A stretch of 64,000 nucleotides of DNA from NCBI GenBank assembly GCA_963711635.1, contig CAVQEZ010000001.1, positions 124,001 to 188,000 of the forward strand. Reading direction: 5' to 3'. This DNA is from CADEED01 sp963711635. Its GTDB lineage: Bacteria; Pseudomonadota; Gammaproteobacteria; Steroidobacterales; Steroidobacteraceae. The translations under genes were made by a program, and so were the position numbers. The notes beneath the pieces are model-generated. The model was not told where the DNA came from. It did no database searches and saw only the letters and a program-made list of their open reading frames with translations. Of this stretch, positions 1 through 10,520 are shown one piece after another (within the stretch, counting starts at the first letter, position 1; each line of letters starts with the position of its first letter).

Positions 1-484
1 TGTCGGGAAACAGCTCCACCTTGGTGAACAGCGGCGCATCGTTCATTTCGAAGAGCCGCACGTTGTCCATGGTCTGCACCAGCACGTCGTACGGAATGTC
101 CGACTCGAGCAGCACGCTGGCCTCGGTGGTGGCCTGGTACTTGGTCTTCACGAACTGCAGGTACTCGGACAGCGCCAGGTAGTCGTATTCGCCGTCTTTT
201 TTCGGCAGCGATCTCAAGATGCCCGAATTGCGATCCGCGATGTCGATGCCCGTATGTCGCACGTGCACCTCGAGCTGCAGCCCCTTCGGCAAATCCGGCA
301 CCGAGGAGTTGGGCGCCGGAAGATTGAGCTCGAGGATGTTCGTGTTGGAGAACACCGCGGTGAACAGCAGGAAGAACACGAGGATGACCATCATGTCGAT
401 CATCGGCACGATGTTCAGGTCGTTGCGGCCGCGATACTTCGCGTGATTGCGCATCGCGCGTGCGGCGAGTTTGGATGAAGCCAT
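1..484 (-). CDS. ExbD/TolR-family biopolymer transport protein (3' end outside window)
   Basis: The reading frame opens at ATG 484 and runs off the left edge (about 161 codons visible). A short basic N-terminus is followed by one membrane segment around residues 25-45 that begins NIVPMIDMMVILVFF. Asp30 sits where ExbD/TolR proteins carry the proton-pathway aspartate. The rest is a periplasmic domain. An AGAGGA ribosome site lies about 8 nt before the ATG. It follows the ExbB-like gene by 45 nt, so the two should form the usual ExbB-ExbD proton channel in the inner membrane. No TonB or TolA partner is visible here. The TolR/AglS branch is possible. Confidence 0.9.
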   Translation of the reverse strand, partial: MASSKLAARAMRNHAKYRGRNDLNIVPMIDMMVILVFFLLFTAVFSNTNILELNLPAPNSSVPDLPKGLQLEVHVRHTGIDIADRNSGILRSLPKKDGEYDYLALSEYLQFVKTKYQATTEASVLLESDIPYDVLVQTMDNVRLFEMNDAPLFTKVELFPD

Positions 485-529
485 CGTCGGTTCCTCTGCT
501 TGGTTTGCTAGGCGGAATCAGCCAGGCAA

Positions 530-1225
530 TCAGGCAGTACGCGGGGCCGGGGCACGCGGCGCCATCGCCGGACCGGGCGACGGAGCGGCCGGCTCCGAAT
601 ATCTCTCGGTGATCGAATTCAGGAACTTCACCACCGCGATCTCGAGGCTGTCGATCAGCGCCGTGGTCTTGGCTTCCAGGAACATGTGCGTGGACAGCAG
701 CGTGATCGCGACGCCGAGACCCATCGCCGTATTGTTCATGGCTTCCGAGATGGCCGAGGCCAGCAGCGCGGCCTTCTCGGCCGGGTTGGCCTGCGACACC
801 GTGGCGAAGGCGTGGATCAGCGCGACGATGGTGCCCAACAGACCGACGAGCATGCCGATGTTGGCCAGCGAGCTCAGGTAGTGGGTGCGCTTCTCGAGAC
901 GCGGCACGATTTCGAGCAGCGACTCTTCCATGGCCTGCTGGATGTCGTCACGGCGGCGCGCCGTGGACAGGCGTGCCAGACCGTACTTGAGCACGGTGCC
1001 GATCTGCGCCGTCGAGTTGTTGGCGAGCGCAATGGCCTGCTTGAAGTTGCCGGCACCGAGGTGCGGGGCGACGTCATCCCACAGGTTGCGGTTCTTGATG
1101 GTTTCCTTCGTCAGGTAGATCCACCGCTCGATCGAGATGGCCACACCGACGATGAAGATGATGATGAGCGGATACAGGAAGAATCCGCCATCCTGAAAAA
1201 ACTTGATGATTCCGTTGACTGACAC
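530..1225 (-). CDS. ExbB/TolQ/MotA-family proton channel protein
   Basis: 231 aa starting at GTG 1225, with GAGGAG 8-9 nt upstream. Three membrane segments are visible: about residues 14-38 (GGFFLYPLIIIFIVGVAIS), about 118-140 (containing GMLVGLLGTIVALI) and about 160-182 (NTAMGLGVAITLLS). A cytoplasmic loop lies between the first two. The GLLGTI and NTAMGLGVAI motifs and the threonine in the last helix are typical of ExbB/TolQ. Known role: it converts proton motive force into movement of envelope partners together with ExbD/TolR. Its TPR-rich operon suggests partners other than a standard TonB system, somewhat like the TolQR homologues of myxobacterial gliding clusters (inference). Confidence 0.92.
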   Translation of the reverse strand: MSVNGIIKFFQDGGFFLYPLIIIFIVGVAISIERWIYLTKETIKNRNLWDDVAPHLGAGNFKQAIALANNSTAQIGTVLKYGLARLSTARRRDDIQQAMEESLLEIVPRLEKRTHYLSSLANIGMLVGLLGTIVALIHAFATVSQANPAEKAALLASAISEAMNNTAMGLGVAITLLSTHMFLEAKTTALIDSLEIAVVKFLNSITERYSEPAAPSPGPAMAPRAPAPRTA

Positions 1226-1250
1226 GTTAAAACTCCTCAGGAAAACAGGC

Positions 1251-1270
1251 GCGCTCGAAGGGGCGAGCGC
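1251..1270 (-). promoter_or_regulatory. Hairpin in the leader between the small secreted gene and exbB-like gene
   Basis: GCGCTCG (1251-1257) pairs perfectly with CGAGCGC (1264-1270) across a 6-nt loop. It lies in the 82-nt gap between the upstream stop (1308) and the GTG of the ExbB-like gene. With no T run after it, it is more likely an mRNA processing or expression-balancing element than a terminator. Function is inferred only from position. Confidence 0.35.
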
Positions 1271-1307
1271 ACCAAGATTGCGTTACATAAGTGACAAAAA
1301 CTGTTAA

Positions 1308-1779
1308 TCACTTCTCAGGGCTGCCGGCGGGCGCTGCCGCATTGGGCTGCAGGGCTTCGAAGTAGCGGTTCTGTCGGCGAAACACGTCACGATCGACCGG
1401 CTCCAGCACCTCGTCCAGCAGGCTGTTTACCGGGCGCCCTACCAGGTCGCCTAACTCTGCACTGCGCCAGGGCACGATGTAGAGCACCTTGGGCAGCTCG
1501 CGGTTGCCGGTGATCTGCGTGGAGTCCAGGTCGAGCCGATCCTTCGCCCCGCTCTTCTGTGCCGGTTTGTTAGTCGCGGCGGCGGCGGCCGGTCGTGGCC
1601 GCAGGCTTGGCGGCAGCCGGCGTGGCAGCCGGCGCGGAGTTGTCCGGCGGCGCGGAGGTGGGCGTGGAAGCCGGCGCCGAGGTGTTCACACCGGGCTCCA
1701 GCGCATCCTGGGGTGCAGGCGTCTGCGCAATGGCGGCGGCGCCTAACAACAACATCGCGACGATGAGAAGTTTGCCCAT
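1308..1779 (-). CDS. Small secreted protein, frameshifted
   Basis: Starts at ATG 1779 with AAGGAGG 7 nt upstream, one base after the stop of the TPR gene. The N-terminus MGKLLIVAMLLLGAAAIAQ is a signal peptide, followed by an Ala/Pro/Thr-rich stretch. In the first frame translation stops at 1570 after a run of arginines in a GCC-repeat tract. The other frame continues without a break from about 1568 to a TGA at 1308 with well-folded-looking sequence (DLDSTQITGNRELPKVLYIV, then VPWRSAELGDLVGRPVNSLL). The intact product would be about 156 aa. I do not recognise the family. Its place between the TPR genes and exbB suggests an envelope partner of that machine. Confidence 0.6.
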
Positions 1780-1780
1780 G

Positions 1781-4700
1781 TCAGCCTCCTTGGGGCGGCG
1801 TTTCCGGCGCGGGTGCGTCGGGCGTGGGAGCATCGGCGGCCGGCGTCGAGGTCTTCGGCGCGGCCACCTTGTTGCGCGAGCGCAGCTCGGCCAGCCAGCT
1901 GCTCACGGGCTTGTCCTCGCCCGTCAGCGTCTTGTAGGTCTCGAGCTCGGTTTGCGCGGTCAGGGGATCATCGAGGTAGAGATCGAGCAGCACGCCGAGG
2001 TTGCGGTGTGCCGGCGCGTAAGACGGATTCGCGGCCAGGGCTTTTTCGTAGGCGCCGCGCGCCTCGGCAAACTTGCCGGCCTGTCGCAGCGTGACGCCGT
2101 ATTCGGTCCAGGTGGCCGCGTCCCACGGCGCCTTTTCGGTGGCCTTCTGCAGCGCGCCTTCGGACTCGGCCAGCTGGTTCGCGTTGCGATACAGGATGCC
2201 GAGGTTGGCGTACGGACCGGGCAGATCCGGATACGTCTGCGTCATCAGCTGCATCTCGAGGCTGGCCTGCGTGGGATCGCTGCGCATGAGGGCCAGCGCG
2301 CGACGTGATATTCACCGCTGGCGCGCGCCGGCGGCTTGGGAATGTTGTAAGCCGGTGCGGCAGGCGTGGCCGCGGCACCCGCGGCCACGGGCAGGCGTCG
2401 GGTCGGCCGGCGTGCGATATCGGCGGCGCTACCGGCGCGGCGGGCGGTGCCGGCGGAACCAGCGCATCCAGCGACGCACTCATCATCTCGGTCTTGCCGT
2501 AACGCCCGGGCTTGAGCTCGGCCAGCGCCGCGAAGCTCTTCTTGACGCCGTCGTCGTAGACGTCCTCACGCACGCGCTTGGTATTGATCTCGTGCGTGGA
2601 GATGGCCTGCTCTTCGAATGGAAAGGCCTGCTCTTCGAGCAGCGAGTTGTACTCGTCGAGCTGCTCGGCGGCCAGCTTCTTCGGCCGCTCGGACTTCATG
2701 ATGTCCTGGCCTAACTTCCGGTAGATCTCGGCGATTTCGTAGGTCGCCAGCGTGGTCACTTCGGCCACGCGGTAATCGGCGGCGCTCTTGTAGGCCCCGA
2801 GCGCCGCTTCCATCGCCTTGCGCTTCTTCGCGAGGCTGGCCTTGAGCGGCAGCGCCAGCGGGATGTCGCGGAACGCGTCGCGCGCCGGCGAAGCCAGCGC
2901 CAGCGTCGACTTGGCGGCGAGGTATTGCGTGCGATCGGTGCGGCCCGCTCCGGCCGTGCGATCCGCATTCACGATCTCGCGCTGCCAGTAACGTTGTTTG
3001 TCGAGCTGCCCGGAGGTGCCGGCGATGTCGGCCAGCTTCTGGCGCGCCTCGACGGAGTCCGCCACCGGCGTCGGGTACGTGACCACGAAACGCTCCAGCA
3101 TGCCCACGGCCTTGGGCTGATTGCCGGACTTCGCGTACAGCTCCGCGGCCTGCAGGTTGGCTTCGCGCTGGATGTCCCTCGATTCGGCCGGATTCAGCGC
3201 GATGCGCTCGAATTCCACCGCCGCCTGGCCCGCCTGGCCGGTTTCGCCATAGGCCACCGCCAGCTTCTTGGTGACGTCGGCGGTGAATTCGCTCTTGGGG
3301 TTGTTGGTGCGGAACCGCTCGAGAACCTGGATGGCGCGCGGCCACTCCTTGAGGTTCACCAGCGTGGCGCCGGCGTCGTATTCGGCCTGCGAGGCGATCT
3401 TCGAGCTGCCCGCCACCTGCGCGATGCGCAGGAAGTCATCGACCGCGCCGGCCGCGTCGCCCGACTTCTGCTTGGCCTCGGCCTGGCGATACACCGCCGA
3501 GGCGATGCGCTCGGTGAGATCGGCGCGCATCTTGTCGTTCGGCGGCAGCAGGTCGCGCGCCGCGATGTAGCCCTTCTCCGCTTCCGGGAAATTCAGCAGG
3601 TCGAAATTCGACTGGCCGATGATGGTGTACGCGATGCGGCGCTTGGCCTGGTCCGCGGGCGGCTGGTGCGCCAGCACCAGGTTCGATACTTCGATGGCGC
3701 GCTGCAGGTCCTGCGTGGCGAAAATGTCCTCGGCCGCGCGCGTCAGCACGCCGCTGCTGTCGGGATGCTCGGGAAAACTGGTGCCGAACTTCACGCCCGC
3801 ATCCACGGCCGTCTTGTGCGCCTCGGCCTTCTGGGCGGCCGGCAGAGCCTCTTCATACTTGGTGAACGAACCCAGCGCCGCATAGGCCGCCGCGGCCGAA
3901 CGCGGATTGCGCGGGTAGTTGTACGCGGTCTTCTCGAACTCCGCGGCCGCGCCCTGGTAGTCCCTGGCCTCGTACAGCGTTTCGGAGAGTAGATAGTTCG
4001 TGCCGAAGGATTCCGGATCGTCCGGGAAGGATTCGAGATAGGTGCGGTACCAGCGCGCGGCCTCCAGGTATTCGTCCGGCTTCTTCGACTTCTGCGCGTT
4101 GGCGTGGAAGTAGGTCGCGACGTCCTTGAGGTTGAGCTTCAGCTCCTTGGCGATGTTCGGGTAGTCGGCCTTGTTGCGGCCCTGCCAGAAGCTGGTGCCG
4201 TAGTTGTACAGCGCCACGTACTCGCGCTTGCCTTCGAGCACCAGCTGCGTGAAGCCACCCTTGCGGTAGGCCTCGATGGCCTGCTGCGAGAGTCCCGGTG
4301 AGAACTCGCTGTTCGGTTCGCGCGTGGCGTAGGCGCGATACACCGCGGCGGCATCCTGGAAGCGCTCCTTCTCGACGTACAGGTCGCCGAGACGCGAATA
4401 GATGATGGGCGCGTAGGCCGGGTTGTTGTGGGCGGCCGTGAATTTCTCGATGGCGGCCACCGAATCCTCGTCGTACGAGAACGTGACTGCCATGACGCGC
4501 AGCGTGTCGTCGGCCAGCTCGCGATTGGCGCGCGGCAGCTTTTCCAGCGGCACCAGCTTGCGCGTGGTCTTCGTGAGCATGGTGCGATCGAGCACACCGG
4601 CGAACGACGGCAGGCTGTCGTCGTTCAATCCCTGCTTGAACAGCGACCAGCCATGTTTGTAGAGGCTCTGCGTCAGGAACGGAGCCTTGTCGCCCTTGTT

Positions 4701-5274
4701 GACCACGTAGGCGTAGGCGTCCTGCGCCGGGCGGTACTGCTTGGCCGAGAACAGCAACTCGCCGCGGCGGAACTGCACTTCGTCCATCTGCGACGACTTG
4801 GGATAACGCCGCAGGATGTCATCGAGCGTGGACAGCGCCTTCTCGGGCTGGCCCGTGGTCTCGTAGGCGCGCGCCAGCTGGTACAGCACCTGGTCGTTGC
4901 GCGGATAGTCGGGATAACTCTTGAGCAGGGTGGTGTACAGCTTGATGGCCTCGGCGCCCTGCGCGTCGATCATCGACGCCTCGCCCGCCATGCGCTCGCC
5001 TTCGCCCGCTTCCATGTTCAGGTCGCCGAGGCGGCGCAGCGCTTCGGCGCGCAGCTGCGGATCGGTCTTCTGCAGCTCGAGGAAGCGCCGGTAGTTTTCC
5101 ATGGCGCGCTGGCTGCTGGCCTCGACCTTCTGCTCGGGCTGCACCACCACCGGTCGAGCCGACAGCTCGGCGATGGTCTTTTCCTTCTTTTTCGCGGCCG
5201 CGGAGGCGTCGAGCACCAGCGCCCGCGCACAAGGCGGCGACAAGAAGTGTGCTCGTGACGCGCACCTGGCTCAT
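1781..5274 (-). CDS. Large periplasmic tetratricopeptide-repeat protein (frameshifted)
   Basis: Starts at ATG 5274, overlapping the stop of the upstream TPR gene (ATGA). The signal peptide MSQVRVTSTLLVAALCAGA is in one frame and the mature protein (from ALVLDASAAAKKKEKTIAEL) in another, so there is a frameshift near 5225. A long helical body of TPR-like repeats follows, for example YPDYPRNDQVLYQLARAYET and NSEFSPGLSQQAIEAYRKGG. Two further shifts near 2410 and 2300 lead into the C-terminal TPR part (PGPYANLGILYRNANQLAES) and an acidic, Pro-rich tail ending at 1781. Total about 1160 aa. It is probably a periplasmic scaffold, comparable in layout to AglT/GltE-type TPR proteins of gliding clusters; that analogy is inference. 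Confidence 0.8.
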
Positions 5275-7398
5275 TTCGGCGCCTCGGGCGGTGTTGCGGA
5301 AGTGTCGACGGCCGGACCCTCGGAATCCGTAGGCCCGGAAGCAGGCGCGCTGTCAGCCGGCGCGGATGTCTCAGGTGATTGGTCCGCCGGCGGCTGCACA
5401 GGTTCCTCGACCCGGGGCGGCGGTGCGCCATCCATCGGTGCCGGCGCCTCTTCCGCCGGTGCCTCCTCGATCTCGCCCTGCGACTCCTGCGGCGCGGCGC
5501 GCGGCACGCTGGGCGGCGCGGCCGCGCGGTCGTAAATGGCCGCGAGCGCGAAACGCGCCTGGATCTGGTACGTGCCGATGCGTTCTTTCTGCTGCTCGAG
5601 CTCGGTGCGCGCCAGGCTCTCGAGGAGCCCGTTCTGCTGTTTGGCGACTTCCGCGAGGCGCATCTGCGCGCCGTCGAGCCGGGCGCGCAGTGCCGCGACA
5701 CGCGCCGCGAACTCGCCCGGTGTTGTTAGGCATGGAGCTGCGCGCCTTCTGCACGCGCACCCAGCGGTTCTGCGATTCCCGCAGGGCCTGGTCCAGGTCC
5801 TTCAAGGTACGGCGTTCGTTCCACACGCGCGCCTTGAAGCTTTCCGCGAGACGCCAGTACAGCACGCCCTTGGCCAGCCGCGTCTTCTCGCGGATGGCAT
5901 TGGTTTCCTCGTCATTGGGCGCGGTCAGCAGCGCGGCCTCCAGCCGCGTGATGCGCGCCCACTGGTCGCGCTCTTCGGGCGTGCCGAGCGCGGCGACGTC
6001 CTGCATGGCTTCGACCTGGTCGAGCTGACCGCCGGCGTTGGCGCGCCCGGCGCTGTACTGGTCGAGGCGGCCCGAGGCCAGCACGGCATCGGCCTGTGGC
6101 ACGCGCTCGGCATAGGCCTTTTCGCGCGTGTCGAGCATGTCGTCGAAGGCCACGATGCTGTCCTGCCACTTCGCCAGCGTGCCGCCGAGGAAGGCGAGAT
6201 CGCGGTAGTTCTTCAGGCCTTCCTGGAAGTCGTGGCCCGCGAGCAGGTGGTACAGATAACGCGACTCGGGCGCGTTCGGCAGATCGCGCAGCTGCCAGAA
6301 CCAGCCGTAGTGGTCGTTCTCGTCGCGCTTCAGCAGCTTGTCGAGCATCGTGCCGTCGTTGATCTCGGCGATCGATGCGTCGATGTTCACGGTCTCGCTG
6401 TCGAACGAGCTGATCGCCTGCTCGTAGTTCTCGGCCGCCTGCGCGTTGGCGTTGAGCTTGGCGAACGCGTAAGGAATCGCGAGATAGGCTTCCTGCACCG
6501 CGGAATCCAGCAAGTTGCGTTCGCGCAGCTCCATCCACGGCGTGAGCGCCGTCTGGAACTGGCCTTCGGCCGCATCCGCCCAGCCCACGCCTAACAAGGC
6601 CTTGTTGGAGAACGGACCGTCGATGCGCACGCGCTCCAGCACGGGCTTGGCCAGCGCCGGCTGGTTGTTCTGCAGGTAGGCGTAGCCCAGCGCCAGATTG
6701 GCGCGGTCGCGCAGGCTGCGCAGCTCGCGACGCCCGGATTCCAGGGTGCCCACGCTGCTGAGGAAGGGATCCGCCTCCGTGACCAGGCCCTTGCGAACCA
6801 GTGCCACGCCGAGGTTGTACTGCGCATAGGCCAGCCAGTCGGACTGATCCTTGCGGCCCCGCCAGGCGTTCAGCAGCGCGATGGCTTCGTCGAAGCGCTG
6901 CTGGCGCATCAGGATGTTGCTGAGCAGGTGCAGGCGCTCGGCTTCGAGATCCGGCGTCAGCCTGCCCTGCACTTCCTTGATGGCGCGCTCGGCGCGATCG
7001 AGATAACCGCGCGCGTACCAGACCTTGCCGAGATAGAACCAGGCGCGGTTGCGCACGCCCTCGGGCACCGACTGCGTCAGCAGCGTTTCGAAACGTTCGC
7101 CGGCCTCGTTGTGCAGGCCCAGCGACAGATACAGGCCGCCGAGCAGCAGGTTGGTCTCCGCATCGTGGTGCGGCATGCGCCCCCATTGCTGGTAGGCGAT
7201 GAGGCGCGTGATCGCGTCGAAATCCTTGCCCTGGTAGTAATAGAAGAGTGCGTCGCCGAAATGCAGGTCGCGCACCACGGTGGGCGTGAGCTTGTCGACC
7301 TCGGGCTTCGCGGCAAACGCAGTACCCACGTCCAACACGGACAGGGCCAGCACCGAGATGGCTGCCGCTGCGAGCTGCTTGAGCTGCATCACGCGCAC
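5271..7398 (-). CDS. Periplasmic TPR protein with Pro/Ala/Glu-rich tail (frameshifted)
   Basis: Starts at ATG 7398, 10 nt after the upstream stop. The N-terminus MRVMQLKQLAAAAISVLALS ... GTAFAAKPE is a signal peptide. Repeats such as HNEAGERFETLLTQSVPEGV, GYLDRAERAIKEVQG and NNQPALAKPVLERV mark a TPR protein of about 560 aa. Near 5725 the frame shifts. The protein then continues as LTTPGEFAARVAALRARLDG with a coiled coil and a low-complexity acidic/proline tail (EEAPAEEAPAPMDGAPPP) ending at 5271. About 709 aa in all. The tail may span periplasm or peptidoglycan. It is co-transcribed and overlapping with the next TPR gene. Confidence 0.8.
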
Positions 7399-7408
7399 GA
7401 CGACGCTC

Positions 7409-8098
7409 TTATTCCCAATCCTTGATGGCGAACTCGGGCTGACCCTTGCGCTGCCGGTCGGTGATCTTGAGCTCGAGGTACTTGGCGCCCACGCCCTTCT
7501 CGAACTTGAGATTCGCGCCGCGCTTGTAGTCGCGGACGTTCGGGCCCTTGCCGTTGAAGAACGCCACCAGCTGGTGATCGCCGACCTTGAGATTGCCGAG
7601 GTACACGCGGTGCACGCCGCCCTTGAGCAGCGCCTCGGCCTCGCGCGGCGTGTACAGGTAGTTGGCGACTTCCTTGTTGTCGATCTTGAGCGTCAGCGAG
7701 TCGAGCGCGAAGAACTCGCCGATGTCCATCGAGACGAACACCGCCACCTGCGTATTCGCCGGGAACAGCAGCTCTTCCTCGAGCACGAACAATTCCTTGT
7801 TGAGGTCGACCACGTCCTTCTTGAGGTCCTGCACGGTCTCGTCGAGCGCGCGCGTGTCGGCGGGCGGTTCGCCGGCCTCGGGTGGCGTTGCCGTTGCGCC
7901 ATCGGGCGGCGTCAGCAGCGTGCTCTGGGGCGCGTCGGAGATCGACGCTCCGGCGCTGTCCACCGGCGGGGTCGTGGCGTCCGGCGCGGGCGCGGCTACG
8001 TCCGGTGACGGAGTGGCCGGCTGCGGGTCCTGTGCGAACAGCGGTGCGGCGAGCAACGCGCAGACGAGGACGGCGAGGATGATGCGGTGGTTAAACAT
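7409..8098 (-). CDS. Secreted coiled-coil protein of the ExbB/TPR operon
   Basis: 229 aa, intact. MFNHRIILAVLVCALLAAPL FAQ is a signal peptide. Residues about 24-85 are Pro/Ala/Thr-rich, followed by a short coiled coil (DETVQDLKKDVVDLNKELFV). The C-terminal domain of about 110 aa (from AVFVSMDIGEFFALDSLTLK) resembles a small beta-sandwich with a conserved-looking GVHRVYLGNLKVGDHQLVAF. It lies 10 nt before the TPR gene and 5 nt after the thioredoxin-like gene. I cannot name the family. A periplasmic adaptor for the ExbBD/TPR assembly is the simplest reading. Confidence 0.75.
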   Translation of the reverse strand: MFNHRIILAVLVCALLAAPLFAQDPQPATPSPDVAAPAPDATTPPVDSAGASISDAPQSTLLTPPDGATATPPEAGEPPADTRALDETVQDLKKDVVDLNKELFVLEEELLFPANTQVAVFVSMDIGEFFALDSLTLKIDNKEVANYLYTPREAEALLKGGVHRVYLGNLKVGDHQLVAFFNGKGPNVRDYKRGANLKFEKGVGAKYLELKITDRQRKGQPEFAIKDWE

Positions 8099-8103
8099 TC
8101 TCG

Positions 8104-8650
8104 TTACTCATTCAGGAGGGTGCGCAACTCGCGCACGTACTTGGCTTCGTCACTGGCCTTGAACTCGCGGTGCGCGGAGCGCAACACGCCTTCGCGATCG
8201 ACGAACACCATCATCGGCAGGCGATCGACCCGGTAGTCGCGCCCGGTGTTTTCGGGCGTGGAGATCAGCAGCGGGAACTGCACGACTTTGTGCGCGCGCG
8301 AACTTCTCGGCGCGCGACACGTTGTCGTCGAGGTTGACGCCGATGACGGTGAGTCCGGCGCTGGCGTAGGTCTTGGCGATGCGGTCGAGCGCCGTGAGCT
8401 GCGCACGGCAGGTGTTGCAGCTGCCGCTCCAGAAACTGACTACCACCACCTCGCCGCGATGCTCGGAGACACGCACGTTCTGGCCCGTCAGGCCGCGCGC
8501 CACCAGGTCGGGTGCCGGCTTGCCGATGAGCTCGTATTTTTCGGCGGCGCCGGCCACCAGCGAAGCCGCGAACAACACGCAGCCGAGTGCGAACGCAGCA
8601 AATCGCGCGTGTGATTCAGCCACGTTCCTCACTAACAAACTAGCGCTCAC
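8104..8650 (-). CDS. TlpA-like thioredoxin-fold protein (frameshifted)
   Basis: Starts at ATG 8650 with a membrane anchor or signal region (FAAFALGCVLFAASLVAGAA). It carries a TlpA-type domain with FWSGSCNTCRAQL, i.e. a CxxC redox centre (CNTC) replacing the common CGPC, then VIGVNLDDNVSRAEKFARA. At about 8300 the frame shifts. The remaining fold, including the cis-Pro loop RVDRLPMMVFVDREGVLRSA, continues to the stop at 8104. About 181 aa. It is probably a periplasmic thiol-disulfide reductase, first gene of the TPR/ExbBD operon. The noncoding stretch upstream (8651-8790) should carry the operon promoter, but I see no clear boxes. Confidence 0.8.
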
Positions 8651-8790
8651 GATTGTTTCAACTTCAATGGGTTACCGGGACAAGCGATACCCGATTTCCA
8701 CGCCCTGGGACGCGTCAGACCCTCGCATAGCCTACTTAACAATGTCAACGAAGCGCCCCGCGGTTTTGGCGCACGGGATTGCGCTCGCCC

Positions 8791-8831
8791 AAAAGAAAGA
8801 GGGAGCGTCGGCAACACGCGACAGCTCCCTC
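8791..8831 (-). terminator. Rho-independent terminator after the DUF1501 gene
   Basis: Reading the minus strand, GAGGGAGC-GTCG pairs with CGAC-GCTCCCTC (8799-8831, one bulge, 8-nt loop) and is followed by TTTCTTTT (8798-8791). It lies 29 nt beyond the stop of the DUF1501 gene and insulates it from the TPR/ExbBD operon. Confidence 0.75.
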
Positions 8832-8859
8832 GGATCGTCCTTATCTTACAAACGTGGGC

Positions 8860-10498
8860 TCAGGTCGGGTTGCCGATGATGTTGGTGCAGATGGGTTCGA
8901 ACATTGTGAGCTGATCGCGCACGGTCGAGCTGCCGAGGCCATGCCGCGGGAAGAACGCCGGCTGGTCGAAGTTGCCCTCTTCCGAATGCAGCGCCATGTA
9001 GTTCAGCATCACGGTCTCGACCAGCAGGTTGACGGCGTTGCCGGCCGGGCTGCGAGTTGACCTGCACGTCGCCGCCGGCGCTGAACGAACCGATCTGCTT
9101 GCGGGCATGCGTTGCGGAAGGTCGGACGGCCGGGCCGGGTTGTAGACCAGCACGAACGGACTGGCGGTCGACTGGTTGTCACTCGGCGAAGTCGAGCTTG
9201 CCGCGAGCCGTCGCCGTGTTGTTGACCACGCCGTTCGCCGACAGCGAGCCGTCGCTGAACACGTAGATCATCAGCGGCTTGCCCTTGCGCGCCGCATATT
9301 CGAGGCAGGCGCCGATGCAGCGGCCGGCGCGGAAATTGCGCATCTCGGCGGTGTTGCGGCCCTGGCCGTGATAGTCGTAGCCGCCCATCGTGATCGTGCC
9401 GGCACCCGCGTAGCCGTTGATGACCATCTTCATGACGGCCGCGGTCTTGCGGAACTCGTCGTCGGCGTCGTATTCGGCCTGCGTGAAGATGCCGGTGGCC
9501 TGACCGACGATGAACGGATCGACATCCGGGTTGAGCGCGGCCTGGTCGCGGAAGCTGGTCGGCGAGGTACGTCGACTTCACGTAGCCGCAACGGACCAGC
9601 TCCTTGAGAGCGACGTCGTCGGGGCTCACCGAAAGGCCGCCGTCGAGCTTGGTCCCGGACAGGCCGACCTTGACGTGACCGAGGCGCGTCATCGATTCGA
9701 GCACCGCGACCGCGTCGTCGGTGTTGGCGAACAGCGTGCCGAGCTCGCCGGTGTCGACCAGGCCGGTGACGTCGCTCGCGCGATCCACCTTGGTGGGGCG
9801 CGCGGCCGGATCCATCATCGACGTCGGCGCGATCGAGTTGCCGCCCGAGTCGGTGTTCTGCGAGCCGATGAGCGTCAGCAGCTGTCCGTCGGCGCCGATG
9901 CGGTTGATGCCGTACATCGGGTTGTGAGGATTGTTGCCGGTGTCGTTCTCCGAACGCGCGGCGATCGGACAGCCGTTCACGTTGGCGCGCGTGCCCACCT
10001 GCGTCGAAGCCTGCATGCCGCGCAGGATGCGCGCCGTCCGAGTGCCAGGCCGCGCCGAACTCGCTCGTTGATGAAGTTGTTGGTGCCGCTGGCGGCGTTC
10101 GGCGCGTTGGGCGCCATGTTGCCCGGCAGGCCGAGCTTGGCGTAGCCCGCGGTGGACAGGAAGTTGGCTGGCAGGTCGCCGGTTGCCGATCAGCATCTCG
10201 GAGCCCGTGCAGGTTGGCGCCGCCCGCGAGGTCGAAGCAGATGAAGGGAATCTTGCCGGCGCCCGCTGGATGATGCCGCAGTGTCGCGCCTGCAGTGCCG
10301 TCGAGATCGCGGCGACAGCGCCGCTGCGCTTGTCGGACATGAGCAGCGCACAGCAGCGAAGGCGCGGCCAGCATGCCGGGACCCGTGAGGAAGCCCTGCG
10401 CGATGAAGTCGCGGCGCGTCACCGGACGCTTGTGGCTCTCGTGCCGGATCGGCTCGTCGAGTCCCAGGGTGCGGGGGCTCTTCTTGCGGATGATACAT
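8860..10498 (-). CDS. DUF1501-family secreted protein, heavily frameshifted
   Basis: Successive fragments in different frames join into one protein of about 540 aa. Near 10498 the N-terminus reads SPRTLGLDEPIRHESHK and then RRDFIAQGFLTGPGMLAAPS, a Tat-type signal. Next come IPFICFDLAGGANLHG and NPMYGINRIGADGQLLTLIG with TSMMDPAARPTKVDRASDVT. Then come LESMTRLGHVKVGLSGTKLD, MKMVINGYAGAGTITMGGYD-YHGQGRNTAEMR, and PLMIYVFSDGSLSANGVVNN, with a C-terminus LLVETVMLNYMALHSEEGNF ending at 8860. This order matches DUF1501 proteins (sulfatase-like alpha/beta fold, secreted). At least seven frame changes occur, at roughly 9050, 9160, 9560, 10030, 10180, 10250 and 10340. It is the last gene of the minus-strand cytochrome cassette, and its terminator follows. 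Confidence 0.7.
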
Positions 10499-10520
10499 GA
10501 CTCTCGATTCTCCCTCGAAC

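Noticed and set aside
530..1225. Flagellar motor protein MotA
   Set aside because: Length, three-helix layout and ExbD-type partner fit ExbB/TolQ; MotB and flagellar genes are absent.
2925..3992. 355-codon plus-strand open frame
   Set aside because: Exact antisense of the TPR gene; Arg/Gly/Leu-rich shadow composition of high-GC DNA, no ribosome site.
8373..8879. 168-codon plus-strand frame before the DUF1501 terminator
   Set aside because: Antisense of the TlpA-like gene at its start and crosses a terminator; low-quality composition.
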